Of a DNA stretch of 28,637 bases, positions 14,906 to 23,753 are shown piece by piece. How positions within the stretch are numbered: position 1 is the stretch's first letter; each line of letters starts with the position of its first letter. The DNA is taken from assembly GCA_037444005.1 (NCBI GenBank), contig JBBING010000024.1, forward strand, positions 1 to 28,637. The letters run 5' to 3'. Made by a program: the position numbers and the translations under genes. The stretch is from DATLZC01 sp037444005. GTDB lineage: Bacteria > Chloroflexota > Dehalococcoidia > DSTF01 > JACRBR01. Under the pieces are notes generated by a model. That model was given only the letters and a program-made list of their open reading frames with translations, made no database searches and was not told the origin of the DNA.

Positions 14906-14962
14906 TGACGTGCGCCTCTGTTATCATCGGCTCGATACGACGCCACTCCGGCGAGAGGGCAC

Positions 14963-17900
14963 ATGACCGAACGAGCCGCCCCCGTGACGGGGGAACTCCC
15001 CACCGGAACCGGCGCACTGGCACGGTTGCGGGCCGTTTCGATGGCGAGGGTGGAGAGCCTCACCCTCGCCTTGCTGGTCGTCGTCATCGCTCTCGGCGCA
15101 TATCTGCGGCTCGCCCACAACAACTGGGACGCCGACGTCTCGGGCCAGAGCCTCCACCTGCACCCGGACGAGCGCTTCATCACTACCGTTCTTCTCGACA
15201 TCCGCGCGCCCGACTCGATTGGGGACTATTTTGACACGGAGCGCTCGCCGCTCAACCCCTACAACCGAAACCACGACACTTACGTGTACGGGGAGCTGCC
15301 GCTCTTTCTCGGGAAGTTCGTGGCCTCGAACACCCGGCTCCTCACGTTGGGCTTCGCCGACCGCGACTGGGACACGTACGACCTTGCGCACCGGGCGGGA
15401 CGCGCCCTTACGGGAATCATCGACTCGGCGACCATCCTCATGGTCTTTCTGACGGCGAGCCGCTTGCTCGACAGGCGGGCGGGGATCGTCGCCGCGACGC
15501 TCTACGCCTTCGCGCCCCTCCCCATCCAGCACAGTCACTTCTTCGTCGTGGACCCTTACGCGACGTTCTTCGCGGCGGTGGCGGTGTATTGCGCTATCCG
15601 CCTCGCCCAGGGCGGCGGCTGGGGCAGCGCGCTGCTCGCAGGCCTGGCCCTCGGCTTCGGGACGGCCTCGAAGGTGACGGTCGTTTCACTGCTCCCCGTG
15701 GTGTTGCTGGGCGCGTCCCTGCGAGCGTGGCCCGTCCTCCGACCTTGGCTCGAAGCGATGTGGCGCTCGCAGCAGGGCGCCGGGCTGGACTGGGCATCGG
15801 CGCGCAAGCCGCTGCTGGGGGCGCTCGGGCTGTGTGTTGTCGCGACGATCGGGGCGTTCGCGGCCTTCCGCGTCGCGATGCCGTACGCCTTCAATGCGCC
15901 CTCATGGCAGGACATCCTGTTCTGGACGATCCGCTTGAATCCGCACTGGCTGCGGGACGAACTCGACCAGCGGGCGCTCCTCGATGGCTCGTCGTTCCCC
16001 CCGAACGTGCAGTGGATCGGGCGCGTCCCATGGTTGTGGCCCCTGCAGCAAATGGTCCTCTGGGGGATGGGCGTCCCTCTCGGGGTGACCGCCTGGCTGG
16101 CGGTCGGTTACCTGGCGTGCCGGGTCGCGGCGCGCCGCGAACTGGTGTGGCTCGTGCCGCTCTCGTGGGTGGTGGGCTACTTCGCCTTCATGGGCGGGCA
16201 ATTCTCGCTGTACATGCGGTATTTCCTCCCCCTCTACCCCACGTTGGCCGCACTCGCCGCAGTCCTGCTCGTCCACCTGTGGGACTGGAGCCGCCGGTTC
16301 TCGGGCGCCGCGCCGCGCGCTGAGCGCGGGCGTCTCCCTCTCGCAGGCCGCCTGACGCACATCGGCGCGACCATCGCCGGGGCCGCCGTCGTGGCCCTGA
16401 CGGCGGCGTGGGGACTCGCCTACTTCAGCATCTACACGGAACCAGTGACCCGCGTTCAGGCGTCGCAGTGGATCCACGGGAACATCCCCGCCGGGTCGAC
16501 GCTCGGGGTCGAACACTGGGACGACAGCCTCCCGTTCGCCGGTCCGAACCAGTACCGGCACATAGAGTTCCAGAACTACGACATCGACGACCCGGACAAG
16601 GTCCGCCGGCTGCTCGACAACCTGGACGCCGTCGATTATGTCATTCTGACCAGCAACCGCCTCTCGGGGAGCATTCCCCGCGCTCCGGCCATCTGGCCCG
16701 TCACTACGCGGTATTACGAGGCGTTGCGGAGCGGCGAACTCGGCTTCGAGAAGGCCGCCGAGTTCGTGAATCCGCCGGCGATCTTCGGCGTGTCGATTCA
16801 GGACCGCAGCGCCGAGGAATCGTGGACGGTGTACGACCATCCGCCCGTCACGATCTACCGCAAGACCTCGGCGTACAGCAGAGAACGCGCGGCCACTGTG
16901 CTCGGAGTCGAAAAGGCGGAGACGGCGGTGCGGATGACGCCGAAAGAGGCGGGCAAGAACGCGCTTCAGCTTCGGCCGGACGAGCTCGAGAAGCAGCGCA
17001 CGGGTGGGACGTGGACCGCCATCTTCGACGCGAAGAGCTTCGCGAATCAGCACCCGCTCATCGTCTGGTTCGCTGTTGTCGAGCTTCTGGGTTTCGCGAT
17101 GCTGCCCCTCGCCGCCGCCCTCTTCCGCGCGCTGCCCGACCGCGGCTATCTCCTCACGAAGCCTTTAGGATTTGTCATCTTCGCGTATCTCGTCTGGGGC
17201 CCTGTCTCGTTCCGTCTGGTCGACTTCACCCGCCCTGTCGTGTACGGGGTGTTCATCGCCATCCTCGTATTCGGGGTCGTGACACGGAGCGTCTGGGGTC
17301 CCCAGGTTCGGGAGCTCGTCCGCGAGCGCTGGCGCAGCCTCGCGCTCGCCGAGGCGCTCTTCATCGCGGCGTTCCTCGCGGCGTACGGCGTCCGCCTCGC
17401 CAACCCCGACCTCTGGCACCCGTTCCGAGGCGGCGAGAAGCCGATGGAGCTCGCGTACCTGAATGCGGTCACCCGCAGCACCACGATGCCGCCGTACGAC
17501 CCGTGGTATGCGGGCGGCTACATCAACTACTACTACTACGGCCAGTTCATGACCGCGAACGTCATCAAACTCACGGGCATCCTCCCCGAGATCGCGTTCA
17601 ACCTGGCCCTGCCGACGTACTTCGCCTTCACCGTCGGTGTAGTGGCGTCGGTCGCGTACAACCTCGTGGAGCTGGCCCGCCGCGCGCTGAAGCGGTCGCC
17701 CGGGTTCCGTCCGATCCCTGCGTGGTCGTCCCTGTGGGCCGCTGGGCTCGCGGTGTTCCTGGTCGTGCTCGCCGGCAATTTCCGGGGCATGGCGCAGGGA
17801 CTCGACCGCCTGTCCGAGGCGTCGCCCTGGCAGTCGAACGTGCCCGTGGTCGGCCCGGTCGTCGAGGTCGTCGGGGGGACGCTCGAGCTGCTCCGTGGTG

Positions 17901-19564
17901 AGAACATCTCCTACGACTACTGGGACCCGAGCCGGGCCATTCACCTGACGCCGGACCAGGCGAATCAGGCGGCGCCTATTACCGAATTCCCGATGTTCAC
18001 GTTCATGTTCGCCGACCTGCACGCTCACCTGATGGTCATCCCGGTGTCGCTGCTGTCTCTGGCGGTCGGGCTCGCGGCGGTGGCGTCGGCGCGCGAGGCG
18101 CAGGGCTGGCCGCGAGGCCGCCGGCTGGCCATTGAGTGGACGTTCGTGGGTCTTCTGGGGCTGCTGGTGGGGACGGCGCGCTGGACCAACTCGTGGGACT
18201 ACCCCACGTTCGGGCTTCTCGCCTCGGCGACGCTTCTCATCGCCCAGTGGCGCGCCGACGGCGGGCTCCGGCCCTCGACGCTGGGGATGTGGCTCCTGAA
18301 GTCGGCGGCGGTGCTCGCTGTGTCGCTCGCCCTCTTCTCGCCGGCCTCGCGCCACTTCCTGGCGCCCGCGACGGGCTTCCATCGCGCTGAGCAGACGACC
18401 CAGCTCGACGACTACCTGTGGCACTTCGGATTGTTCGTCCTCCTGGCCGCGGCGACCCTGGGCGTGTGGCTGTACCGCTCCCTCGGGCGCACGCCGGCGA
18501 TGGCGTCCCTCCGCTCGGGCACGGGCGTGTCCCTGTCGATGGGGGCGCTGCTCATCGCACTTCCCGCGGTCTTCGTGTTCGCCGCCACCCAGCGCGACCG
18601 TATGGGTGTGGTCGCCCTCGCCGTTGTCATGCTCGCGGTGGTGGCATGGCTCGCGGCGCGCGAGGTCGCGAGGCCCAAGCCCGACAGCCATGTGCGGCTG
18701 TTCGTCCTCGCGATGTTCGGCATGGCGTTCGCCCTGGGCGGGGGCGTCGACCTCATCACACTGAACGACGACATCACTCGGATGAACACGGTCTTCAAGT
18801 TCTACCTGCACGCCTGGCTGCTGTTCGGCCTGGCGTCCGCCGTGGGCGTCTGGTATCTCACGGCCGTCATGCGCCCCGACGTCCGCGCCCTGCGCGCGGC
18901 CCGCGCCGCCGGGTCCTCTCTCGGGGCGCTGCGCCCGTACGTCGCGCCGGCGTTCGCGTCCGCGTTCGCCGTCACGCTGGTGGGCGTCGCGCTGTATCCC
19001 TTCCTGGCGCTCCCCCAGCGCATCGACGAGCGCTTCGCTGACCTGCCCCGGTCCATCAACGGCATGAACTACATGGCGCACGCGGTGTTCAACGACTTCG
19101 ACGACATGGGGACCATCGACCTGTCGAAGGACTACGAGGGGATCCTGTGGATGCGCGAGCACGTCGAGGGGTCGCCCGCGATTATGGAGGGCGTGACGCC
19201 CGGCTACCGATGGGGCTCGCGCTACTCCATCTACACGGGTTTGCCCGCGGTCGCCGGGTGGGACTGGCACCAGCGCCAGCAGCGGGGCAAGTACGGCATC
19301 CTGGTCACCAAGCGCCAGGAAGACGTGACCAGGTTCTACACCTCCCCGGACCTCGCGGAGCAGATCGCGATTCTGGACCGCTACGACGTGCGATACGTCA
19401 TTGTCGGCGAGCTCGAGCGAAACTACTTCCCGGGGCCGGGGCTCGAGAACATCGCGGCCGGCCTGAACGGACGTCTGGACAAGGCGTTCGACAACGGCTC
19501 CACCGCCATCTACCGGGTGAGGCCGAAGCCGATCCCGGGGCCCCCGCTGGCGAGAGCGCCCTAA
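14963..19564 (+). CDS. Giant GT39 plus DUF2298 (Chlor_Arch_YYY) membrane protein
   Basis: A 1533-residue protein with two membrane halves. The N-terminal half, about residues 35-660, is a GT39-like glycosyltransferase with HPDERF (Asp69-Glu70) in the first external loop, many helices and an extracytoplasmic segment (ASQWIHGNIPAGSTLGVEHW). The second half, about 690-1530, starts with KPMELAYLNAVTRSTTMPPYDPWYAGGY and carries INYYYYGQ (Tyr856-Tyr859), the defining signature of DUF2298. It continues with FTFMFADLHAHLMVIP and TRMNTVFKFYLHAWLLFG. The C-terminus is again soluble (YVIVGELERNYFPG). A GAGAGGG site precedes the ATG. It probably builds surface glycans together with the two neighbouring GT39 proteins. 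The reaction of the YYY half is not known. Confidence 0.92.
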   Translation: MTERAAPVTGELPTGTGALARLRAVSMARVESLTLALLVVVIALGAYLRLAHNNWDADVSGQSLHLHPDERFITTVLLDIRAPDSIGDYFDTERSPLNPYNRNHDTYVYGELPLFLGKFVASNTRLLTLGFADRDWDTYDLAHRAGRALTGIIDSATILMVFLTASRLLDRRAGIVAATLYAFAPLPIQHSHFFVVDPYATFFAAVAVYCAIRLAQGGGWGSALLAGLALGFGTASKVTVVSLLPVVLLGASLRAWPVLRPWLEAMWRSQQGAGLDWASARKPLLGALGLCVVATIGAFAAFRVAMPYAFNAPSWQDILFWTIRLNPHWLRDELDQRALLDGSSFPPNVQWIGRVPWLWPLQQMVLWGMGVPLGVTAWLAVGYLACRVAARRELVWLVPLSWVVGYFAFMGGQFSLYMRYFLPLYPTLAALAAVLLVHLWDWSRRFSGAAPRAERGRLPLAGRLTHIGATIAGAAVVALTAAWGLAYFSIYTEPVTRVQASQWIHGNIPAGSTLGVEHWDDSLPFAGPNQYRHIEFQNYDIDDPDKVRRLLDNLDAVDYVILTSNRLSGSIPRAPAIWPVTTRYYEALRSGELGFEKAAEFVNPPAIFGVSIQDRSAEESWTVYDHPPVTIYRKTSAYSRERAATVLGVEKAETAVRMTPKEAGKNALQLRPDELEKQRTGGTWTAIFDAKSFANQHPLIVWFAVVELLGFAMLPLAAALFRALPDRGYLLTKPLGFVIFAYLVWGPVSFRLVDFTRPVVYGVFIAILVFGVVTRSVWGPQVRELVRERWRSLALAEALFIAAFLAAYGVRLANPDLWHPFRGGEKPMELAYLNAVTRSTTMPPYDPWYAGGYINYYYYGQFMTANVIKLTGILPEIAFNLALPTYFAFTVGVVASVAYNLVELARRALKRSPGFRPIPAWSSLWAAGLAVFLVVLAGNFRGMAQGLDRLSEASPWQSNVPVVGPVVEVVGGTLELLRGENISYDYWDPSRAIHLTPDQANQAAPITEFPMFTFMFADLHAHLMVIPVSLLSLAVGLAAVASAREAQGWPRGRRLAIEWTFVGLLGLLVGTARWTNSWDYPTFGLLASATLLIAQWRADGGLRPSTLGMWLLKSAAVLAVSLALFSPASRHFLAPATGFHRAEQTTQLDDYLWHFGLFVLLAAATLGVWLYRSLGRTPAMASLRSGTGVSLSMGALLIALPAVFVFAATQRDRMGVVALAVVMLAVVAWLAAREVARPKPDSHVRLFVLAMFGMAFALGGGVDLITLNDDITRMNTVFKFYLHAWLLFGLASAVGVWYLTAVMRPDVRALRAARAAGSSLGALRPYVAPAFASAFAVTLVGVALYPFLALPQRIDERFADLPRSINGMNYMAHAVFNDFDDMGTIDLSKDYEGILWMREHVEGSPAIMEGVTPGYRWGSRYSIYTGLPAVAGWDWHQRQQRGKYGILVTKRQEDVTRFYTSPDLAEQIAILDRYDVRYVIVGELERNYFPGPGLENIAAGLNGRLDKAFDNGSTAIYRVRPKPIPGPPLARAP

Positions 19565-19581
19565 CGTCGCGGGGCGAGCAT

Positions 19582-20112
19582 CTACGGCGCGCGCCACACG
19601 AGGGCGACGTTCGGAGTTCCGGCGCTTCCCGGCATGGACCGCACGCGGATGCCGCCCTCGCGTTCCGCCTGCCGCGCAAGCTCGTCCGCTCCCGCCCCGA
19701 ACAGCGCGAACGCCGCCAAGTGGATGTCGATGGTGAAATCCTGCGCTCCGTCGGGCGGACGCCATCCCGTAGCCTCGAACACAGCGTCGTGGAGACGAGC
19801 GCGCAGCGCAGGGTCGGTCGCCGGGGTCGCACGGCCATAGACCTCGAAGTCGCCCTCTTCCCCGTTCGGATCGACGGTCACGCTGTGCAGCGCGCAGCGG
19901 GGATCGCGGAACAGTTCGCGGGCCTTCATCGAGCGCGGCATCATGCCGACGTACAGGTGCTCGTCGACGAACAGGACCTCGACCGGGCTCAGGCGCGGGC
20001 CGCCGTCTCGGCGCAGCCTCCCGATGAAGGCGAGGCGCCGCCGTTCGAGGCGCTCGCGTCCCAGGCGCGCGAGAAGGGGCGCCGCCCGTTCGAACGCTCC
20101 CCAGGTGGCCAT
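19582..20112 (-). CDS. Pyridoxamine 5'-phosphate oxidase-like FMN/F420-binding protein
   Basis: 176 residues of split-barrel flavin-binding fold. Typical features are RLAFIGRLRRDGGPRLSPVEVLFVDEHLYVGMMPRSMKARELFRDPRCALH, which carries strands one to three of the barrel, and a later EGDFEVYGRATPATD strand. It is not the canonical PNPOx, which is longer and has different motifs; it is the general PPOX-class. The ATG at 20112 has AAAGGA seven bases upstream. Its first 124 bases overlap the end of the exonuclease gene in another frame, so it is the last gene of the mrfA-mrfB operon. Substrate unknown. Confidence 0.82.
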   Translation of the reverse strand: MATWGAFERAAPLLARLGRERLERRRLAFIGRLRRDGGPRLSPVEVLFVDEHLYVGMMPRSMKARELFRDPRCALHSVTVDPNGEEGDFEVYGRATPATDPALRARLHDAVFEATGWRPPDGAQDFTIDIHLAAFALFGAGADELARQAEREGGIRVRSMPGSAGTPNVALVWRAP

Positions 20113-21299
20113 GGCTCCGTCCTTTCTTCGGCCCGCGGGCTCGCGAGTTTCCGGCGCAGCCGCTCCATGCGATGCCGCAACTCAGGGGAGTCGCTCAGCG
20201 CCGCCGCCCGCTCGCACGCCTCGAGCGCGCCCGCGTAGTCGCGCTCCCGGTGCTCGAGGTGCTTGGCCACCTCGATAAGCGCGTCGCGATCGCCCGCCGC
20301 CGCGAGCTCGCGCCAGAGCGCCGCTGCCTCGTGCCAGCGACGCTCACGCCGGTACAGCAGGGCCAGGCGGCGCAGCGCGTGCGCCCGCTCCGCTGCGGTC
20401 AGCTCCGGGAGCGCCCCGGCGTAGGCGCCGACGGCCCTCGCGCGCTCGCCCCGGCGCTCGTGCCACGCGGCGACGCCGAGGCGCTCGCGCGGGTCCTCGG
20501 TGTCGCCGTCGACGGCCATCGCGAGCCGCGTCAGGAGCGACGCCATCGCCAGCACGTCCCACCGGTTGTGGCGGAACACCAGGCGAAGGGGCGCGGCGCG
20601 GCCCGCCCGAAGGTAGTCGAAGTACATCTGCGGGAGGGCCCATCCGGGCACGTCGTCCTCACGGAAGAACGCCAGCAGCCGCTCTTCGAGTTCGACCAGC
20701 CGCCGCGACTCGGTGCGAAAGCGGTAGACCTGCCGGGCCGGCCGCAGCAGATCGAGATGCGGCAGCCGATCGAGGGGCGAGGACAGGCGGTTCAGCGCGA
20801 ATCGGCTTTCGAGCACCGGGACGTCGAACGCGCGCCCGTTGAACGTGACCAGCGCGTCGCACTCGTCGAGGTCGCGGGCGAGCAGGCGCAGCATCGCCGT
20901 TTCGTAGCCCGGCGCCGGGAGGAAGTACTGGCGCAGGCGGAAGCCTTCGTCCCGCCACGCGCCGACGCCTATAAGAAAGGCGCACGTCCCGACGCCGCCG
21001 GCGAGCCCCGTCGTCTCGATGTCGAGAAAGGCGGGCCGGCGGGGCGCGGAACCGCCCGTCAGCGCCTGGAGCGCAGCCCGCCGGGCCAGCCCGGCCCCGA
21101 TGGGGAAGCGGCCATGGGCGTGGTCCGGCGGATACCACTCGTCCCGCACGAGCGCCGGGCCCGCCGCCGTCTGGACCCACGTGGCCCCGAAGATGACATC
21201 GAGCGGCGGGAGTGCGGGGCGTACGGGCTCACCGGGGCGCGGTGGGATACTCGGAGCGCCCAGCGCCGCGCGGACGCGGTCACGAAGCAGCGACGTCAC
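19989..21299 (-). CDS. mrfB: MrfB/YprB-like DEDDh exonuclease with TPR-like C-terminus
   Basis: 436 residues. The ribonuclease H-like exonuclease core shows Asp93-Ile-Glu95 (FLDIETTGL), Asp159 (FNGRAFDVP) and His244-x3-Asp248 (HNRWDVLAM), a DEDDh set. The LVELEERLLAFFREDDVPGWALPQMYFDYLR stretch is characteristic of YprB/MrfB. From about residue 270 the protein is helical with TPR-like repeats, as in Bacillus MrfB. It follows the helicase gene with a 20-base overlap, the known mrfAB order. In B. subtilis the pair repairs mitomycin adducts. The final 41 residues are read from DNA that also encodes the next gene and look like random arginine/serine-rich sequence, so the natural stop may have been lost. 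Confidence 0.88.
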   Translation of the reverse strand: MTSLLRDRVRAALGAPSIPPRPGEPVRPALPPLDVIFGATWVQTAAGPALVRDEWYPPDHAHGRFPIGAGLARRAALQALTGGSAPRRPAFLDIETTGLAGGVGTCAFLIGVGAWRDEGFRLRQYFLPAPGYETAMLRLLARDLDECDALVTFNGRAFDVPVLESRFALNRLSSPLDRLPHLDLLRPARQVYRFRTESRRLVELEERLLAFFREDDVPGWALPQMYFDYLRAGRAAPLRLVFRHNRWDVLAMASLLTRLAMAVDGDTEDPRERLGVAAWHERRGERARAVGAYAGALPELTAAERAHALRRLALLYRRERRWHEAAALWRELAAAGDRDALIEVAKHLEHRERDYAGALEACERAAALSDSPELRHRMERLRRKLASPRAEERTEPWPPGERSNGRRPFSRAWDASASNGGASPSSGGCAETAARA

Positions 21300-23613
21300 G
21301 GGAAGGCTCCGGCTCGGCGGCGCGCGCGACTGACGGACACAGGCGCCGCAACAGGATCAGGGTCTCGGCTTTGCCTCCCGAGGCGTCGTCGGGGCCCGGG
21401 CCGCAGCACGAGGGGCATCCCGACGGGCAGGCGCAGGCCTGGACGTGGTCGAGCGTGGCGCGAACGAGCTCGTCGTGGACCGCGAACAGCCGCCGCGCGT
21501 AGCCGACGCCTCCGGGGCAGCGCTCCCAGAGGAAGACGGTGGGACGCCCGGTGTGGGGCGAGCGCACCTGGGGCACAGCGTGGAGGTCGCGCGCGTCGCA
21601 CATCAGAAACAGGGGCGCGAGATTCCCGAGCACGTGGGCGAGACCCCACAGGCCCTGCTGCAGCGCGTCCCGCGACAGGCCTTCCGTGGCCGCGTCGTCC
21701 AACGCGAGCCAGTACGCCGTCGTGTGCTCGTCCTCCTGCGGCAGGTGGATCTTGCCCCAACCCACGTTCTCGTGCGTGTGCAGCTTCACCTTCTTGTACA
21801 GCGTCGCCAGGAACGTCACCGCCACCTCGCCGTGCGCCTTCATCCCACCTTTGACCGGCAGCGACTCGAACGACTCCAACACGTCGAGCTCGACCGCCAG
21901 GTTCGCGTCCGTGTAGTAGTCGACGTTGACCTTGCGGACGTACGCCTTCTGCTCGGCCCAGTCGAGCCGGTCGACGTGGTACTGCTGCCCGCCGTGGAAA
22001 TAGATGGCGCCCTCGTGGACGAGCGTGGGCGCGGACGGCCGGTCGACCTCGCCGATGACGCGCGGGCGCCGGCCCGGGGCGTCGTCAGGGCTCGATTCGA
22101 TGATCACGACGTTGTCCACGGCGGCGCTCCGCAGGCTCACCTGCTCCGCGGGGTACGATTCCGCCATCCAGTGGTAGCGGCCGTCGGCCCGGTACAGCAC
22201 ATCCTCCTCGGCCAGCAGGTCGAGCAGCTCGCCCGCGCCCTGCCCGAACGGCTCGCCCTCCTCGAACGGCAGCTCGAACGCAGCGCACTTCAGGTGGCTC
22301 ACGCGCACGTACAGGTTGTCGGGGTCGACGAGGCCCGCTTCGGGCGGCGTCTCGAACAGGTACTCGGGATGCGACGCGAGAAACTGATTCAGCGCCGTCG
22401 AGTTCGCGACCAGACAGGAGAACGAGAGATCCGCGCGCCGTCCCGCTCGCCCCATCTGCTGCCAGGCGCTGGCGAGGGTACCCGGGTACCCCACGAGAAT
22501 CGACGCGTCCAGACCCCCGATGTCGATCCCCAGCTCGAGCGCGTTGGTGGCGACGACGCCGCGAACGCGCCCCTCGCTCAGGCCCTTCTCGATGGCGCGC
22601 CGCTCTCCCGGCAGGTAGCCGCCCCGGTAGCCCTCGATGACGGGCGGCTCGCCGGGCCGGCGCCGCACCGTCTCCCGCAGGTAGGTGAGCAGCAGCTCGA
22701 CGCTCATCCGCGACGGCGCGAAAACGATGGTCTGGATGTCGTCGCGCAGGAGTCGCCACGCGAGGTCCCGCGCAGCCGTCAGGGCGCTCCTGCGGATGCC
22801 CAGCTCGGCGTTGACCACCGGCGGATTGTAGACGGCGACCACGCGGGGCCCGGCCGGAGCGCCGCTTTGGTCCACCAGCTCGAACGGCGCCTCGACCAGC
22901 CGTTCGGCGAGCTCCTTCGGGTTGGCGATGGTGGCGGAACAGCAGATGAAGACGGGGTCGCTCCCGTAGAAGCGGCAGGTGCGCCGCAGCCGCCGGATGA
23001 CGTTGGCGACGTGACTCCCGAACACGCCCCGGTACTGGTGCATCTCGTCGATGACCACGAACCGCAGGTTCTCGAACAGCTTCATCCACTTGGTGTGGTG
23101 CGGAAGGATGCCCGTGTGGAGCATGTCCGGGTTCGTGACCACGATGTGGCCCGCCATGCGCACCTTCCGGCGAGCGTCGGGCGGTGTGTCGCCGTCATAG
23201 GTGAAGGTCCCGATGTCGACCCCCATGGCCCGGACGAGCCCGTGCAGCTCGTCCGTCTGGTCCTGCGCCAGCGCCTTCGTCGGGAAGAGATACAGCGCCC
23301 GAGCCGACGGGTCACCCAGAATGGTTTGCAGCACGGGCAGGTTGTAGCACAGCGTCTTCCCCGAGGCCGTCGGCGTCACGACCACGACGTTCCGGCCCGC
23401 GAGCGCGGCTTCCGCGGCCTGCGCCTGATGCGTGTAAGGCGCCTCGATGCCCGAGCGCTGGAGAGCGTCGCGAAGCCTGGGATCGATATCGGGCGGGAAG
23501 GGAACGGTGCGCGCGGGCCGCGCGGGGAGGAGACGCCACGCCGCGAAGTGGGGTCCGAGCTCCGGGTCGGACCGTAGCTCCCTGAGCGCCGTCTCGAGAG
23601 GCCTCCGTGCCAC
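21280..23613 (-). CDS. mrfA: MrfA/YprA-like DEXH helicase with zinc-binding DUF1998 tail
   Basis: 777 residues from the GTG at 23613, chosen for the GGAGGA site just upstream. A GTG at 23634 would add seven residues. The two RecA-like domains show Walker A TPTASGKT, FPTKALAQDQ, the DEMH box (VVIDEMHQYRG), CCSATIANP, TNALELGIDIGGLD and QQMGRAGRRA. The C-terminal third is the DUF1998-type region with the cysteine cluster CACPSGCPSCCGP near the end, expected to bind zinc. This architecture is that of Hrq1/MrfA 3'-5' DNA helicases, which process interstrand-crosslink or mitomycin adducts. It is co-transcribed with the exonuclease gene. An SOS-like box lies at its promoter. Confidence 0.93.
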   Translation of the reverse strand: MARRPLETALRELRSDPELGPHFAAWRLLPARPARTVPFPPDIDPRLRDALQRSGIEAPYTHQAQAAEAALAGRNVVVVTPTASGKTLCYNLPVLQTILGDPSARALYLFPTKALAQDQTDELHGLVRAMGVDIGTFTYDGDTPPDARRKVRMAGHIVVTNPDMLHTGILPHHTKWMKLFENLRFVVIDEMHQYRGVFGSHVANVIRRLRRTCRFYGSDPVFICCSATIANPKELAERLVEAPFELVDQSGAPAGPRVVAVYNPPVVNAELGIRRSALTAARDLAWRLLRDDIQTIVFAPSRMSVELLLTYLRETVRRRPGEPPVIEGYRGGYLPGERRAIEKGLSEGRVRGVVATNALELGIDIGGLDASILVGYPGTLASAWQQMGRAGRRADLSFSCLVANSTALNQFLASHPEYLFETPPEAGLVDPDNLYVRVSHLKCAAFELPFEEGEPFGQGAGELLDLLAEEDVLYRADGRYHWMAESYPAEQVSLRSAAVDNVVIIESSPDDAPGRRPRVIGEVDRPSAPTLVHEGAIYFHGGQQYHVDRLDWAEQKAYVRKVNVDYYTDANLAVELDVLESFESLPVKGGMKAHGEVAVTFLATLYKKVKLHTHENVGWGKIHLPQEDEHTTAYWLALDDAATEGLSRDALQQGLWGLAHVLGNLAPLFLMCDARDLHAVPQVRSPHTGRPTVFLWERCPGGVGYARRLFAVHDELVRATLDHVQACACPSGCPSCCGPGPDDASGGKAETLILLRRLCPSVARAAEPEPSRDVAAS

Positions 23614-23642
23614 GACGTCCTCCGCGACCCGCACGCTTGTTC

Positions 23643-23687
23643 CGAACGTACGGTCGTGAGTCTACGAGTCCGAAGCCCTGGTGTCAA
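23643..23687 (-). promoter_or_regulatory. mrfAB promoter with SOS (LexA/DinR)-like box
   Basis: On the minus strand TTGACA (complement of 23682-23687, a perfect -35) and TAGACT (complement of 23659-23664, 4/6) are 17 bases apart. Immediately downstream, at 23643-23656, the plus strand reads CGAACGTACGGTCG. This fits the Gram-positive SOS consensus CGAAC-N4-GTTCG with one mismatch. It overlaps the expected transcription start, a usual place for a repressor. Confidence 0.55.
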
Positions 23688-23753
23688 GCGGGACACGGTG
23701 GGCCCGATGCCTGCCGATGCCGTTGGAGACGGGCGCCGCTGGTCGAGGCGCGC

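Noticed and set aside
17165..19765. Minus-strand open frame of 866 codons
   Set aside because: It lies opposite the YYY protein gene, and its composition (Arg/His/Gly/Glu-rich) is that of an antisense shadow in high-GC DNA.
21445..23577. Plus-strand open frame of 710 codons
   Set aside because: It is antisense to the MrfA-like helicase gene, which has complete helicase motifs. The antisense product has none.
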